A stretch of 64,000 nt of DNA from Atopobiaceae bacterium (GCA_017533825.1 JAFWIE010000018.1:19868-83867), one strand, 5' to 3'. Counted from the first letter of the stretch, positions 54,601-62,727 are shown. Numbers and translations: made by a program. Notes: generated by a model not told the origin, from the letters alone.

Positions 54601-57600
54601 AGCGTACGGTCGCATGCAACCAGCGCCACGTGATCCGGATTGGCATCGGCCTGGTCTTGCAACAGACGATAGGCCGGGCGCTCCGCAACTGGCCAGTCGG
54701 TGTCGTGTAGCGCAAGGATGGCAGCCTCGTCGTCTTTGGACACCAGTGTGACGTCGCGCAGACGATCCTTTGCAACGAACTCATCGACCACGTGGTCCAT
54801 AAGATTCACCATGCCGTGCACGGTATAGGGCGAGAAGACTGTTGGGTCGTACTCTGGCTCGAACACCAGCGTGTCGCCATCCAACGAAAGGTCCAGTGCG
54901 AAGGCTGAACGTGCGCGTGAGAGGCCAAGCTGTCGTACGGGGGCGTTCTTGCCGCCCAGGGGGAATCCATGCTCAAACTCGCCTTGATATACGAACATCA
55001 TGTCGCCGTCTATGCCATACGCCTGATGTATCTCGGCGAAGCTGTACAGGTCGTTGGCCATCGCGGCGGTGAGATACGACTTGCACGTTTGAATCAGCGA
55101 CAGTACGTAGTCGTTGTCCTGGCAGTCGAGCGATACGGGGAGCGTCTTTACCAGCATGGAAACGCTTCCGGCAATACGTGGATCGTTGCGACCGTTGTAG
55201 ATAGTGGTGAACACCGGCACCTCGGCATCCGCGTACTCCTTGAGCGTAAAGGCAAAGGCAGCCGTAAAGAAGGCGTTGAGCGACAGGTCGTGTTCGTTGC
55301 AGAAGGCGCGCACTGCCGCACCGTTTGCCTTGCCGAACACGCGCTCCATTGCCACGTGGTCAGCCGTTTCGTCGCCGTCCTTTACGGGCATGGTCTCGCC
55401 ACCGCAGCCACGGAAGTAGCTGTCGTAGAACTGCTTGGCAGCATCCAGGCGATCAGTTGCGCGCGCCTCCTGTTCGTCGATGGCGAACTCAAAGCCGGTG
55501 TACTCCTCCTTTTGCAGCGTCTCGCCTTGGTAGGCACGCTCGACGTCCTCCATGAGGACGTCGATGGAACCGCCGTCGCTCACGATGTGATGCGTGTCGA
55601 ACAGCAGATAGGAGCCGTTGTCGGTCATATAGACCTCAGCACGGAACAAAAGCTCGCCGCTCATGAGGTCGAAGGGACGTACGAGCTCGTCATCTGAGGG
55701 TAGGGCCTTCGTATGAATGATCTGCACCTCAAATGGATGGTCGTCACGGCGCACGGCGTGCAGACCACCTTCGGCGTCCCTGCGTACGGTCATGAACAAG
55801 TACGGGTGCGAGACAATTGCCGCACGCAACGCCTCGGCCAGTCGGTCTATGTCCACCGACGCATCGAGCGTGTAGAGCTCCGGCAAGTTGTACATGGTCG
55901 TGCCCGGGTGGCGAAGGACCTCGATGAGTATGCCCGTCTGCGTTTGCGAGAGCGGGTACTCGTCGCGCAGCTCGTAGGTACGCGTCGGACCTGCCGCCCC
56001 AATGAGGCGCTCGAGGTCCTCTACTGTGGAGTTGTCGGCAAGCTCCGAGGTCTTTATGGCCACGTTGAACGCTGCGCGAATCTCGCTGCACAGGCGAATG
56101 GCGCCAAGAGACGAAAGGCCCGCCTCAAGCAGGTCGGAGGTAATGCCCACGCGATCGGTCTTAAGAATGCCAAACACGATGTCCAACAGCTGCTTTTGCA
56201 CATCGGTTTTCGCGGGAACGATGTCGCTGTAGTCAAGCTCGGCCTCGGGCAGGGCGCGCTTGTCCACCTTGCCGTTGGGCGTGAGGGGGAACTCCTCCAT
56301 CTGCATGAAGCTCTGGGGCACCATGTAGGAGGTGAGGTACTGCTTGGCATGGCGCTTGAGCTCGGGGATGTCGATGGGCTTATCGGCAAGGAAGTGGGCG
56401 GCCAGGTACTCCTGTGCCCCCTTTACCACCGTAACCACGGCCTGCTTGACGCCAGGGAAGCCGCCGATGACCTTCTCGACCTCGCCCAGCTCCACGCGAA
56501 GGCCGCGCAGCTTAACCTGGTCGTCCATACGACCGTGGAACTCGATGTTGCCGTCCGGACGCACAACGGCCAAATCGCCAGCACGGTATGCGGGAATGCC
56601 AAAGTACGAAATGAAGTTGCGCTCGTTGAGGTCGTCGCGGCCAATGTAGCCACGGCCAACTCCGTCGCCCAGAATGACGAGCTCGCCCTGGGTTCCCAGC
56701 GGCAAGGGCTCGCCCTCCTCGTTTACCGTTATGCAGTGGTAGTTGGCAAGGGGCACGCCAATGGTAATGTCGTCGGGACCCTCCAGAATGGCCGCCGTGC
56801 TCGATACCGTGCACTCGGTGGGACCGTAGCTGTTCATAATACTCATGCTGGGGTTGATGGCCTTCAGCCGCGTGTACAAGTCACCCGGGAACGCTTCGGC
56901 ACCCACGTCCACGGCTCGAATTCGCTCCATGGCCTTGGCGAACACCGGCACCTCTATGAGGTTGGAAAGGTAGCTTGGCGTGCAGGTAAACGAATCCACC
57001 TGGTACTGGTCGATAAGACGGGCCATGGCGTCTGGGTCCATGATTTGGTCCATCGTCGCCAACACGACGGTCTGGCCATTTGCGAGCGGCAGGAACTGCT
57101 CCATTACCGAGACGTCAAACGTGAAGGCAGCCAAGGCAATAGTCACGCTGCAGTCTTGCACGTTAAAGATGACCTCGATGTTCTTTGGGTTCATATGGCA
57201 GAAATTGTTGAGGTTGTGATTCTCGAGCATCACGCCCTTGGGCTTGCCCGTGGAGCCCGAGGTATAGATCACGTAGGCAAGGTCGTGGGGAGCCACCTCC
57301 AGGTTCAGGTCTGACGTATCGTACGAGGACGCCGCCTCCTCAACCTCAATCACGGTGAGCTCAAGATCTGCAAGCGCACCGAACAGGTCGGCACGACGCT
57401 CATGCACCGATCGCGTGGTGAGCGCGAGCTTGCAGCCCGAGTCCTCCAGGATGTAGCGCACGCGCTCCTCAGGATACTCGGGGTCTATGGGCATAAAGGC
57501 AGCGCCGGCCTTGAGCGGTGCCGTACGCATGACGTAAGCCCAACCATCGCGATCCGCCAGCACGGCCACCTTGCTCTCGGCACCTGCGCCCGCCTCCACC

Positions 57601-57791
57601 AGGGCACGCGCCACGGCATTGGCCTCCGCATTGAGTTCGCCGTAGGTGAGCGTGCGGTCGCATGCTACCACTGCTTTGCGGTCGGGATGGGCATGGGCGG
57701 GGTTTTCAATCAACCGATATGCGGGCTGGTAGGGTACGGGCCAATCCGTGTCGTGTATGCACAGCAGTTGTTGGAATTCGCGTTCGGTCAT
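48651..57791 (-). CDS. nonribosomal peptide synthetase, A-T-C-A-T-C-A-T-R
   Basis: A 3046-residue synthetase. Approximate domains: A1 25-520, T1 525-600, C1 605-1015, A2 1035-1530, T2 1545-1615, C2 1620-2030, A3 2040-2545, T3 2560-2630, R 2675-3046. Each A domain has LAYVIYTSGSTG, a YGPTE and NGKVDK. Carrier serines are in GLSSLGAI, GLSSIGCI and GGTSLTAA. Both C domains have HHIVSDG. The R domain has LLTGGTGFLGAHIL, HVSTVSVGG and YVHTKFLAEQ, so release is by NAD(P)H reduction to an aldehyde or alcohol. Hand-read specificity codes: A1 DVMTDGSVSK; A2 and A3 both DFMSDGGISK. There is no starter C domain, so the product should be a tripeptide with a free amino end. GAGGAAGC precedes the start. 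A MATE exporter lies 29 bp upstream. Confidence 0.93.
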   Translation of the reverse strand: MTEREFQQLLCIHDTDWPVPYQPAYRLIENPAHAHPDRKAVVACDRTLTYGELNAEANAVARALVEAGAGAESKVAVLADRDGWAYVMRTAPLKAGAAFMPIDPEYPEERVRYILEDSGCKLALTTRSVHERRADLFGALADLELTVIEVEEAASSYDTSDLNLEVAPHDLAYVIYTSGSTGKPKGVMLENHNLNNFCHMNPKNIEVIFNVQDCSVTIALAAFTFDVSVMEQFLPLANGQTVVLATMDQIMDPDAMARLIDQYQVDSFTCTPSYLSNLIEVPVFAKAMERIRAVDVGAEAFPGDLYTRLKAINPSMSIMNSYGPTECTVSSTAAILEGPDDITIGVPLANYHCITVNEEGEPLPLGTQGELVILGDGVGRGYIGRDDLNERNFISYFGIPAYRAGDLAVVRPDGNIEFHGRMDDQVKLRGLRVELGEVEKVIGGFPGVKQAVVTVVKGAQEYLAAHFLADKPIDIPELKRHAKQYLTSYMVPQSFMQMEEFPLTPNGKVDKRALPEAELDYSDIVPAKTDVQKQLLDIVFGILKTDRVGITSDLLEAGLSSLGAIRLCSEIRAAFNVAIKTSELADNSTVEDLERLIGAAGPTRTYELRDEYPLSQTQTGILIEVLRHPGTTMYNLPELYTLDASVDIDRLAEALRAAIVSHPYLFMTVRRDAEGGLHAVRRDDHPFEVQIIHTKALPSDDELVRPFDLMSGELLFRAEVYMTDNGSYLLFDTHHIVSDGGSIDVLMEDVERAYQGETLQKEEYTGFEFAIDEQEARATDRLDAAKQFYDSYFRGCGGETMPVKDGDETADHVAMERVFGKANGAAVRAFCNEHDLSLNAFFTAAFAFTLKEYADAEVPVFTTIYNGRNDPRIAGSVSMLVKTLPVSLDCQDNDYVLSLIQTCKSYLTAAMANDLYSFAEIHQAYGIDGDMMFVYQGEFEHGFPLGGKNAPVRQLGLSRARSAFALDLSLDGDTLVFEPEYDPTVFSPYTVHGMVNLMDHVVDEFVAKDRLRDVTLVSKDDEAAILALHDTDWPVAERPAYRLLQDQADANPDHVALVACDRTLTYGELNGLANAVGRAIANAGATTGSMVAVMADRNSWAYVMRQAALKAGAAFLPIDPEYPEERVRYILEDSGCRLVVTTREILTRRADLFTGITDLEVKVLEASLAAKHNDQSNLNVAVDPHDLAYVIYTSGSTGRPKGVMIENHNLVNFVDDDEKNREILGYTQRAHVSLAIAALTFDFAIMEEFVPLANGLTVVLATSEQIMDPIAMGRLMRKNNVDVMSCTPSYLSNMLAVPAFADAVANLQSVDMGAEAFPPDLYARLTAVNPDIYIMNGYGPTEATISCTMQVVTDASNVTIGIPNVNVHVATVDRAGRLQPLGATGELAILGDGVGRGYVGREDLNARSFIRLLGMPAYRSGDLARLRADGQIEYRGRMDDQVKLRGLRIELGEIESVMNSYPGVRTSVCIVAHGETDFLAAYFTADQEVDLVDFKAHLAKYLTSYMVPQAYLQLDELPLTANGKVDKKALPEVQVTGDEIVPAQNETQERILAIACTVIGIEEIGITTDLFGVGLSSIGCIRLCALLGEEFGMAVKVADVFDARTVIEIEELVSNAAEQVDYELREAYPLSQTQAGIFVECLRFPDSTVYNIPYLYRLDDAVDIGQLSRALQRAILAHPYLFMTVRRDEDGEIRAVRNKPQVPELPVLSTLPAVQDLVRPFDLTSGEPLFRVELFDTTEGKFLFIDTHHIVSDGESLDILFDDIEHAYQDGEVEAETYTGYEYALDEEAARASERLDAAKAFYDGIFRGCGGDTLPVKDGDKNGDHIAYTRLEAEFANEVRIFCETHGVTPNAFFTTAFGLALQSNTAAEDGAVFSTIYNGRNDSRLERSVTMLVKTLPVLFVDDPARSVADAVAACQQYLLSAMANDIYSFAEIRGAYDIKGDILFAYQGDAVNGDMVIGGRKAHEIDLKLSQAKAGMDIDLFMEGNKSIINCSYDPAQYSANTVEGLLNMALVVCREFTKRDTLGQVRLVTAEEEARIRSLHDTDWPVAERPAYRLVQDQAAARSDAVALVACDRTLTYGELNAQANAIAHVLADAGVGPESMVAVMAERNSWAYVMRQAALKAGGAFLPIDPEYPEERVRYILEDSGCRLVLTTAEVLEQRAELFEQVADLNLSIVEAKQAAAQGNTQNLNVDVAPHNLAYVIYTSGSTGRPKGVMLTNRNLVNFVDDDDKNHEILGYTRRGHASLAIAALTFDFAIMEEFVPLANGLTVVLATGEQILDPMGIAKLMMDNHVDVMSCTPSYMSNMLDAPDFARAVAGLASVDFGAEAFPPALFDRLREINPNLYVMNGYGPTEATISCTMQVVDGTGDITIGIPNVNVHVATVDRAGRLQPLGATGELAILGAGVGRGYVGREDLNARSFVRLLGMPAYRSGDLARLREDGQIEYRGRMDDQVKLRGLRVELGEIEGVMNSYPGVRTSTVIVIHGQTDYLAAYFTAEDQVDIEALKTHLGSYLAAYMVPQAFMQLDEIPLTANGKVDKKALPAIEATLSQKEAKQPTTELQTKLLSIFHKTLNNENVGVDDNFFEVGGTSLTAAKIMMAAMVDNLPLTYQDIFDAPTVEGLEQVILGKSAGTDGRRGTDQPTEPAEKNEPKDAIQKALQHNIPAFVDDIKPGQLGDVLLTGGTGFLGAHILNELLNSTEGMIYCLVRGQSDVPAEDRLRASMFYYFEMDIRPFIGKRITVLDGDITSTQSLEAFEGIDFATVFNCAASVKHFANFSFLKSINVDGVCNLAELCLRKGARLIHVSTVSVGGDVIGSDAVEQTLTEDRLEMGQDTISNGYVHTKFLAEQAILDMVGSRGLDAKIMRVGNLMSRQQDGEFQVNFSTNNFMSTLKSYVALGCFPVSEMDETDEFSPIDEVARGIVLLAGTDAKFTVFHVYNSHTVEMGNIIRAMQESGLDVDVVDDQTFSKRLREALADDRINAYVSPLVNYSLDDDEIRYENPCTNRFTVKALYRLGFQWSITELRYLRQAIEMMQTLGFFDLEE

Positions 57792-57820
57792 GCTTCCTCG
57801 CTTTCAGAGCGCTTGCTTTT

Positions 57821-59551
57821 TTATTCGGCCTCAAAGTTGATCATAAGTCGCTGTAACGTGTTGAACTCGGAGCTCACGCACTCGCCATACACATGTGCCA
57901 GCTCTTCCTCGTCTTCCTCGCCCTCGCCCTCACTGCCGAACAAGAGCTGCCTCAAGGACGTGTGTCCTCCGTAGCGAAGGATGGCGGCCGCATCGCCGTT
58001 ATCGCGCCGAATGATGCTGTACGAGCAGAGCTGATCTGGCTCGTTGGCGTCGGAGGCGAGGAACGGTTCGATGACCTTCTCCCACACGGTGGCCGTATGT
58101 GCTTGGCCGAGGACCTTGGCGGTGTCGGCGTGCCATGCCTCGATTTGGGCGGCGTCTGTGTGCCCACCGGTAAGTACGAGCGCATTCTCTGGGTACTCCT
58201 TGATGAAGCCTCTGGCAAGACGGCCGGCAACGAGCAGGAATGTGCAGGAGCATAGGTTTGCGAGCATAGCTCCATACCATGGGGCATCCATGCCCGCCAC
58301 ACCGGCGAGCCCAAGCGTGGCGGTTACGTTAACGGTGATTTGGATGGCGTACGAGATGTTCGCAAGGCGCTCGCGCTCCGTTGCAGAGAGATAGTTGACC
58401 ATGGAGTCGTTGGTGAAGGTGAACAAGGCGTTGATGCATACAATGCGAATGGCAAAGGGCAGAGTGTCGAGCATCACCGGGTCCTGTACCGAGAAGAGCG
58501 CGATGAACAGTTGGGGGAACGCCACAAGAATCAAAATGATGGGTGCCAGCAAGCGTATGCCCAGCTGATACATGGATCGCTTGACCAGCAGGGTGCCACA
58601 GTGATTGCCCTCGCCGAAGTAGGACGAGGCAAGCGGCATCACCGGCTCACTCGCCGACGCGGTAAAGATGGTGAGGAAGAGCACGAGGTTGTCGACGACA
58701 GCCGAGTTGCCCAATCCGCTGGTACCGCTTTCGTCACTGAGGACGAGGTTTTGGACGATCATTTGAATTGCAAACATCACATACATGATGGCCATGGGCG
58801 AGCCGGGCTTAAGGGCGGAGAGAATGCCGGGGTCGCCCTCTTTTCGCTCGGGCTTTACGAAGTGGCACAGGATGCCCTTCTTCTTGAAGTGCCTCAGGAA
58901 TATGAGGCAGGCGCAGAGATCGCCGAATACCATGGCAAAGGCGCTGGCACCGATGTGGAAGTGAAGCACCTCCATGCCCACGATGTTGCCCACGATGTTA
59001 ATGAGGGCTGCCACGATGTTGGCGACGAGTACAAGGCCGGGGTCGTTGTCGTCGGTCAGGATGTAGTCGCCCGCAAAAAAGAGGACCAGAGGGACGGAGC
59101 CGAGGAGCAACACTATGAGGTATTCTCGTGCGTAGGCCAGATTCTCTGGCGTTGCACGCAGGAATTGCAGGACGGGATCGGCGAAGACGAACAGAATGAC
59201 GCTCAGGGCGATTGTCGTTGCCACGAGGGCGATGACGGTCCTGGTAAAGATGCGTGCGGCTATGTCCTTGTCGCCAGAGCCTGAGCACTTGGAGATCGTA
59301 ATGCCGCATCCCACGCCGCCCAGGCTGCCGAGGGCACTAAAGATGAGGTTGATTGGCTCTATCGTGCTGAGTGCCGAGAAGGGCGCCTCGCCCAAGCTCG
59401 ACGAGATGCAGATACCGCCGATGACAGGGGACAACTGTCCAAACACCAGGCCGATGATGGCCGGAATTATATAGTGGAAGCTGCATTTACGAATGAGCTT
59501 GTCCTCGTAGGCGTAGTCGATCGTTCCGTCTCCATGCTCCATCTTGTGCAC
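57821..59551 (-). CDS. MATE-family efflux transporter with C-terminal cytosolic extension
   Basis: A 576-residue multidrug/oligosaccharide-type MATE protein. It starts MHKMEHGDGTIDYAYEDKLIRKCSFHYIIPAIIGLVFGQLSPVIGG and has about 12 helices, including ALGSLGGVGCGITISKCSGSGD. Residues after about 450 (YPENALVLTGGH onward) are soluble, with an acidic stretch GSEGEGEEDEEE and an end EFNTLQRLMINFEAE. This tail vaguely resembles the C-terminal half of RsbW-type ATPases, like that of the nearby sensor. It lies 29 bp upstream of the synthetase, so the two are probably cotranscribed. Export of the peptide product is inferred. Confidence 0.88.
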   Translation of the reverse strand: MHKMEHGDGTIDYAYEDKLIRKCSFHYIIPAIIGLVFGQLSPVIGGICISSSLGEAPFSALSTIEPINLIFSALGSLGGVGCGITISKCSGSGDKDIAARIFTRTVIALVATTIALSVILFVFADPVLQFLRATPENLAYAREYLIVLLLGSVPLVLFFAGDYILTDDNDPGLVLVANIVAALINIVGNIVGMEVLHFHIGASAFAMVFGDLCACLIFLRHFKKKGILCHFVKPERKEGDPGILSALKPGSPMAIMYVMFAIQMIVQNLVLSDESGTSGLGNSAVVDNLVLFLTIFTASASEPVMPLASSYFGEGNHCGTLLVKRSMYQLGIRLLAPIILILVAFPQLFIALFSVQDPVMLDTLPFAIRIVCINALFTFTNDSMVNYLSATERERLANISYAIQITVNVTATLGLAGVAGMDAPWYGAMLANLCSCTFLLVAGRLARGFIKEYPENALVLTGGHTDAAQIEAWHADTAKVLGQAHTATVWEKVIEPFLASDANEPDQLCSYSIIRRDNGDAAAILRYGGHTSLRQLLFGSEGEGEEDEEELAHVYGECVSSEFNTLQRLMINFEAE

Positions 59552-59690
59552 CGGACCTTTCTCTTGCCAGACGTGAGACTCAGTATCGCACCAATAACAT
59601 GTGAATCCAAGGATGCAATCTCGTCATTCAAGGAATTATTGGCGCGCGTGAGTCATCCCCGACAAGGATTGATGAGAACGGCTGCGGCAA

Positions 59691-60227
59691 TCATTCCTCC
59701 GCGAGCGCGGCGAGTACCGCGCGCATCTCGAGGGGTGCGATGTGGCAGTATCCTCCGGGGTTCTTGACCAGATACTGCTGGTGGTACTCCTCGGCGGCAA
59801 AGAAGCACGCCAACTCCCGGACCTCCACGCGGAAGGGGAGGCACCGCGCCTCCACGCGGGCGCGTTCCTCGTCTGCGATACGCCTTATGCTCACGCCGAG
59901 CTCCGTGTTGCCCGACTCCCAGTAGATGCCCGCCTGGTACTGCGTGCCCACGTCGTTGCCCTGCCGGTTCTCGATGGTGGGGTCGATGACGTGGAAGTAG
60001 GCCCAGAGCAGCTTCTCGAGTGAGACGACCGTCGGGTCGAAGCGTATGCGAACCGTCTCGCGAAAGCCCGTGTCTCCCCGGCAGACGCGCTCGTACGTGA
60101 CGCCGGTACTCAGAGTGCCGTTGGCATAGCCGGCTGTGGTTGACACGACGCCTGGGATTTGACGAAAGAGCTCCTCCACGCCCCAAAAGCAGCCGCCGGC
60201 GAGGTAGATGGTCTGTGTGCTGGTCAT
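59691..60227 (-). CDS. msrA: peptide methionine-S-sulfoxide reductase
   Basis: A 178-residue MsrA from ATG 60227 (AAGGGAGC upstream); longer in-frame starts add residues without family match. The catalytic Cys13 lies in LAGGCFWGVEELFRQIPGV. TTAGYANG, YERVCRGDTGF, HVIDPTIENRQGNDVGTQYQAGIY and YHQQYLVKNPGGYCH are typical. It repairs oxidised methionine (S form). It stands alone on the minus strand. Confidence 0.96.
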   Translation of the reverse strand: MTSTQTIYLAGGCFWGVEELFRQIPGVVSTTAGYANGTLSTGVTYERVCRGDTGFRETVRIRFDPTVVSLEKLLWAYFHVIDPTIENRQGNDVGTQYQAGIYWESGNTELGVSIRRIADEERARVEARCLPFRVEVRELACFFAAEEYHQQYLVKNPGGYCHIAPLEMRAVLAALAEE

Positions 60228-60554
60228 GATGCTCCCTTCTCGACCTGATGCTCCCAATGATGCCCTATCGGCTTGGGTAATGCGTGTGCAAAAGGAATCA
60301 CCATGCTGCATTTAGCGTAAGCTTCTCGCGGCGTGCCGCAAGTGCCCATTCTGTTGGAGGCAGACTCTCTGGCAGCCCTTCGGGACGATTTTGGACGGTC
60401 CGAAGTAGGGGTGCAATCAACTTGTGCATCGCCACAAGAAGCGGTGACGCGGGTGATGCTTTTCTTGGCACGGTACCCATGGCTTGAGGCTGCTTCCCCT
60501 GCAAGAATGCTTATGTCTTGCATTTTGCAGTCACACTACCGAGAGGAGCACATT
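60228..60554. other. divergent intergenic region between msrA and ptb
   Basis: A hairpin with arms CTTCGGGAC and GTCCGAAG lies at 60378-60405. No gene and no convincing promoter were found, though both flanking genes need one here. Confidence 0.45.
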
Positions 60555-61562
60555 ATGGACCTTATGCAACAGCTGCGTGAGCGCGCTGCCGCCAACCCGC
60601 AGAATGTCGCCTTCTTTGAGGGCAACAACCCCAAGATGATGGAGACGGTGGGAGAGCTCGACAAGGCCGGTCTGGCCAAGTGCTTCCTCGTTGGTGATGG
60701 GGCCGAGCTCGCCAAGGTTGCCGAGGAAGTTGGCGTCAACCTGGAGAACATCACAATCATCGACATCACCGACGCTGAGGCCAACGAGGCCTTTGCCCAG
60801 CGCTTTGAGGTCATCCCCGACTGCCCGTTCCGTGCCAAGGGCGTGCGCCGTCGTGCCAAGCGTGCGATGGACCGCGCGCTCATGATGCAGCGTATCGGCG
60901 ACACCGACATCACCTTCGGTGGCATCGACTGCTCCACCGGCGACGTCATCATCGGTGGTCAGACCATCGTGGGTTTGGCCGAGGGCGTCGACACCATCTC
61001 GAGTCTGGGCATCTTCAACATCCCCGGTTGGGAGGGGAGCGAAGGTCCTCTGCTCGGCTTCGGCGATGCGGCCGTGTGCGTTGACCCCGATCCTGAGCAG
61101 CTCGCCTCCATCGCCATCTCGGCTGCCGAGACGGTGCAGGCGCTCATGGGCTGGGAGCCGCGCGTCGCCATGCTCTCGTACTCCACCGACGGCTCCGCCG
61201 AGGGTCCGCTGGTCGAGAGGGTCCGCGCCGCCGTCAAGGTTGCCCAGCAGCGTCGACCGGACCTCAAGATCGACGGCGAGTTCCAGCTTGATTCCGCCAT
61301 CCGTCCCGAGATTGCGGCAAAGAAGGTTAGGCGCGAGTCTGCGGTCGCCGGCAAGGCAAACGTGCTCATCTGTCCCGACATCAACGTCGGCAACATCGGC
61401 GTCAAGCTCGTGCAGAACTTCGCGCATGCCGACGCATACGGCCCCATGCTCCAAGGCTTCAGCAAGATTGTGTGCGACTGCTCGCGTTCAGCGCCGGTCT
61501 CCGAGCTCGTGGGCAACGTCGTGATGAGCTGCGTGCGCAGCCAAGCCCTGAAGGGGGAGTAA
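60555..61562 (+). CDS. ptb: phosphotransbutyrylase/phosphate acyltransferase
   Basis: A 335-residue phosphate acetyl/butyryl transferase from ATG 60555 (GAGAGGAG upstream). Family blocks include KCFLVGDGAELAK, CSTGDVIIGGQTIVGLAEGVDTISSLGIFNIPG, RVAMLSYSTDGSAEGPLVERVR, DGEFQLDSAIRPEIAAKK and ICPDINVGNIGVKLVQNF. It converts an acyl-CoA and phosphate to acyl-phosphate and CoA. The adjacent butyrate-kinase-type gene favours butyryl- or branched-acyl substrates over acetyl. Confidence 0.9.
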   Translation: MDLMQQLRERAAANPQNVAFFEGNNPKMMETVGELDKAGLAKCFLVGDGAELAKVAEEVGVNLENITIIDITDAEANEAFAQRFEVIPDCPFRAKGVRRRAKRAMDRALMMQRIGDTDITFGGIDCSTGDVIIGGQTIVGLAEGVDTISSLGIFNIPGWEGSEGPLLGFGDAAVCVDPDPEQLASIAISAAETVQALMGWEPRVAMLSYSTDGSAEGPLVERVRAAVKVAQQRRPDLKIDGEFQLDSAIRPEIAAKKVRRESAVAGKANVLICPDINVGNIGVKLVQNFAHADAYGPMLQGFSKIVCDCSRSAPVSELVGNVVMSCVRSQALKGE

Positions 61563-61563
61563 C

Positions 61564-62673
61564 GTGGCAGAGAAGACCTATCGCATTCTGGTAATCAATC
61601 CCGGTTCCACCTCCACAAAGGTGGGCGTCTTCGATGGCGAGACCGAAGTCTTTACCAAGAATGTCGCGCACGAGGCAGAGAAGCTTGCTGAGTTTACGAG
61701 CGTTTCAGACCAGATGCCCTACCGCCGCGATATGATTCTCGCGGCACTCGCGGAGAACGACGTTGACCTTGCAAGCGTTGACGCCTTCGTGGGTCGTGGT
61801 GGTGGCCTGCTCTCGCTCGAGGGTGGCACCTATGCCGTCAACGAGGTCATGCTCGACCACGCATATCGCGGTGCCAATGGCATCCAGCATCCCGCTCAGC
61901 TTGGCAGCCAGCTGGCGAACGAGTTCGCACAGCAGGCGGGTAAGCCGGCGTTTGTGGTCAACCCGCCAGACACCGATGAGTTCTGCGACCTTGCACGCAT
62001 GACGGGCATCAAGGGCGTCTATCGCAACGCACACCTGCACGCGCTCAACCTCAAGGAAACGGCCATACGCCATGCGCACGGCATGGGCAAGCGCTACGAC
62101 GAGTGCGACTTCATCGTGTGCCATATCGGTGGCGGTGTCTCCATCAGCGCACATAGGCACGGCAAGATGATTGACGGCTACGACATCGTGCAGGGCGAGG
62201 GTGCCATGGCGCCGACGCGCTGCGGTGCCGTTCCCGTAGCTGGCGTTCTCGACTATCTCGAGGCGGGTCACAGCATTGCTGAAGCGCGCGCACTGTGCAT
62301 GAAGACCGGCGGCTTCGTTGACCTTCTCGGCACGTCCGATGCAATCGAGGTGTGCAACCGCGCCGCATCGGGTGATGTTGCGGCCCAGCGCGCATGGGAT
62401 GCCATGCTTTATCAGCTGAACAAGTACATCGGCTCGATGGCGACGGTGCTCGGCGGGCACGTTGACGGCATACTGCTCGGTGGCGGCATGGTTCACAACA
62501 AGGACCTCGTCAAGAGCATCGAGGACAACTGTGGCTGGATTGCGCCCGTGAGCGCGTATCCGGGCGAGTTCGAACTCGAGGCCATGGCGGCTGGAGCCAT
62601 CCGCGTGCTCGACGGGGAAGAGGAGCCCAAAGTCTATACGGGCGTTCCCGTCTTCCAGGGCTTCGACAACTAG
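61564..62673 (+). CDS. buk: butyrate kinase
   Basis: A 369-residue acetokinase-family enzyme from GTG 61564, 1 bp after ptb, with GGGGGAG upstream. It starts YRILVINPGSTSTKVGVFDGE, then FVGRGGGLLSLEGGTYAV, KPAFVVNPPDTDEF, the CHIGGGVSISAHRHGKMIDG nucleotide site and VLGGHVDGILLGGGM. These are the butyrate-kinase type rather than AckA motifs. It makes ATP from butyryl-phosphate (or isobutyryl, 2-methylbutyryl) in fermentation. Confidence 0.94.
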   Translation: MAEKTYRILVINPGSTSTKVGVFDGETEVFTKNVAHEAEKLAEFTSVSDQMPYRRDMILAALAENDVDLASVDAFVGRGGGLLSLEGGTYAVNEVMLDHAYRGANGIQHPAQLGSQLANEFAQQAGKPAFVVNPPDTDEFCDLARMTGIKGVYRNAHLHALNLKETAIRHAHGMGKRYDECDFIVCHIGGGVSISAHRHGKMIDGYDIVQGEGAMAPTRCGAVPVAGVLDYLEAGHSIAEARALCMKTGGFVDLLGTSDAIEVCNRAASGDVAAQRAWDAMLYQLNKYIGSMATVLGGHVDGILLGGGMVHNKDLVKSIEDNCGWIAPVSAYPGEFELEAMAAGAIRVLDGEEEPKVYTGVPVFQGFDN

Positions 62674-62688
62674 TTGCGCGACTTGCCG

Positions 62689-62727
62689 GCGGCGGCACAT
62701 AGGTACCAGGTACCAACGTGCCGCCGC
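62689..62727 (+). terminator. GC-rich hairpin after buk
   Basis: GCGGCGGCAC pairs with GTGCCGCCGC; inside, two GGTACC units pair again. No T tract follows, so partial termination or RNA processing ahead of the membrane protein genes is possible. Confidence 0.5.

Noticed and set aside
55713..57314. A 533-codon open frame on the plus strand opposite NRPS module 1
   Set aside because: Same reason: a composition-driven antisense frame in high-GC DNA.
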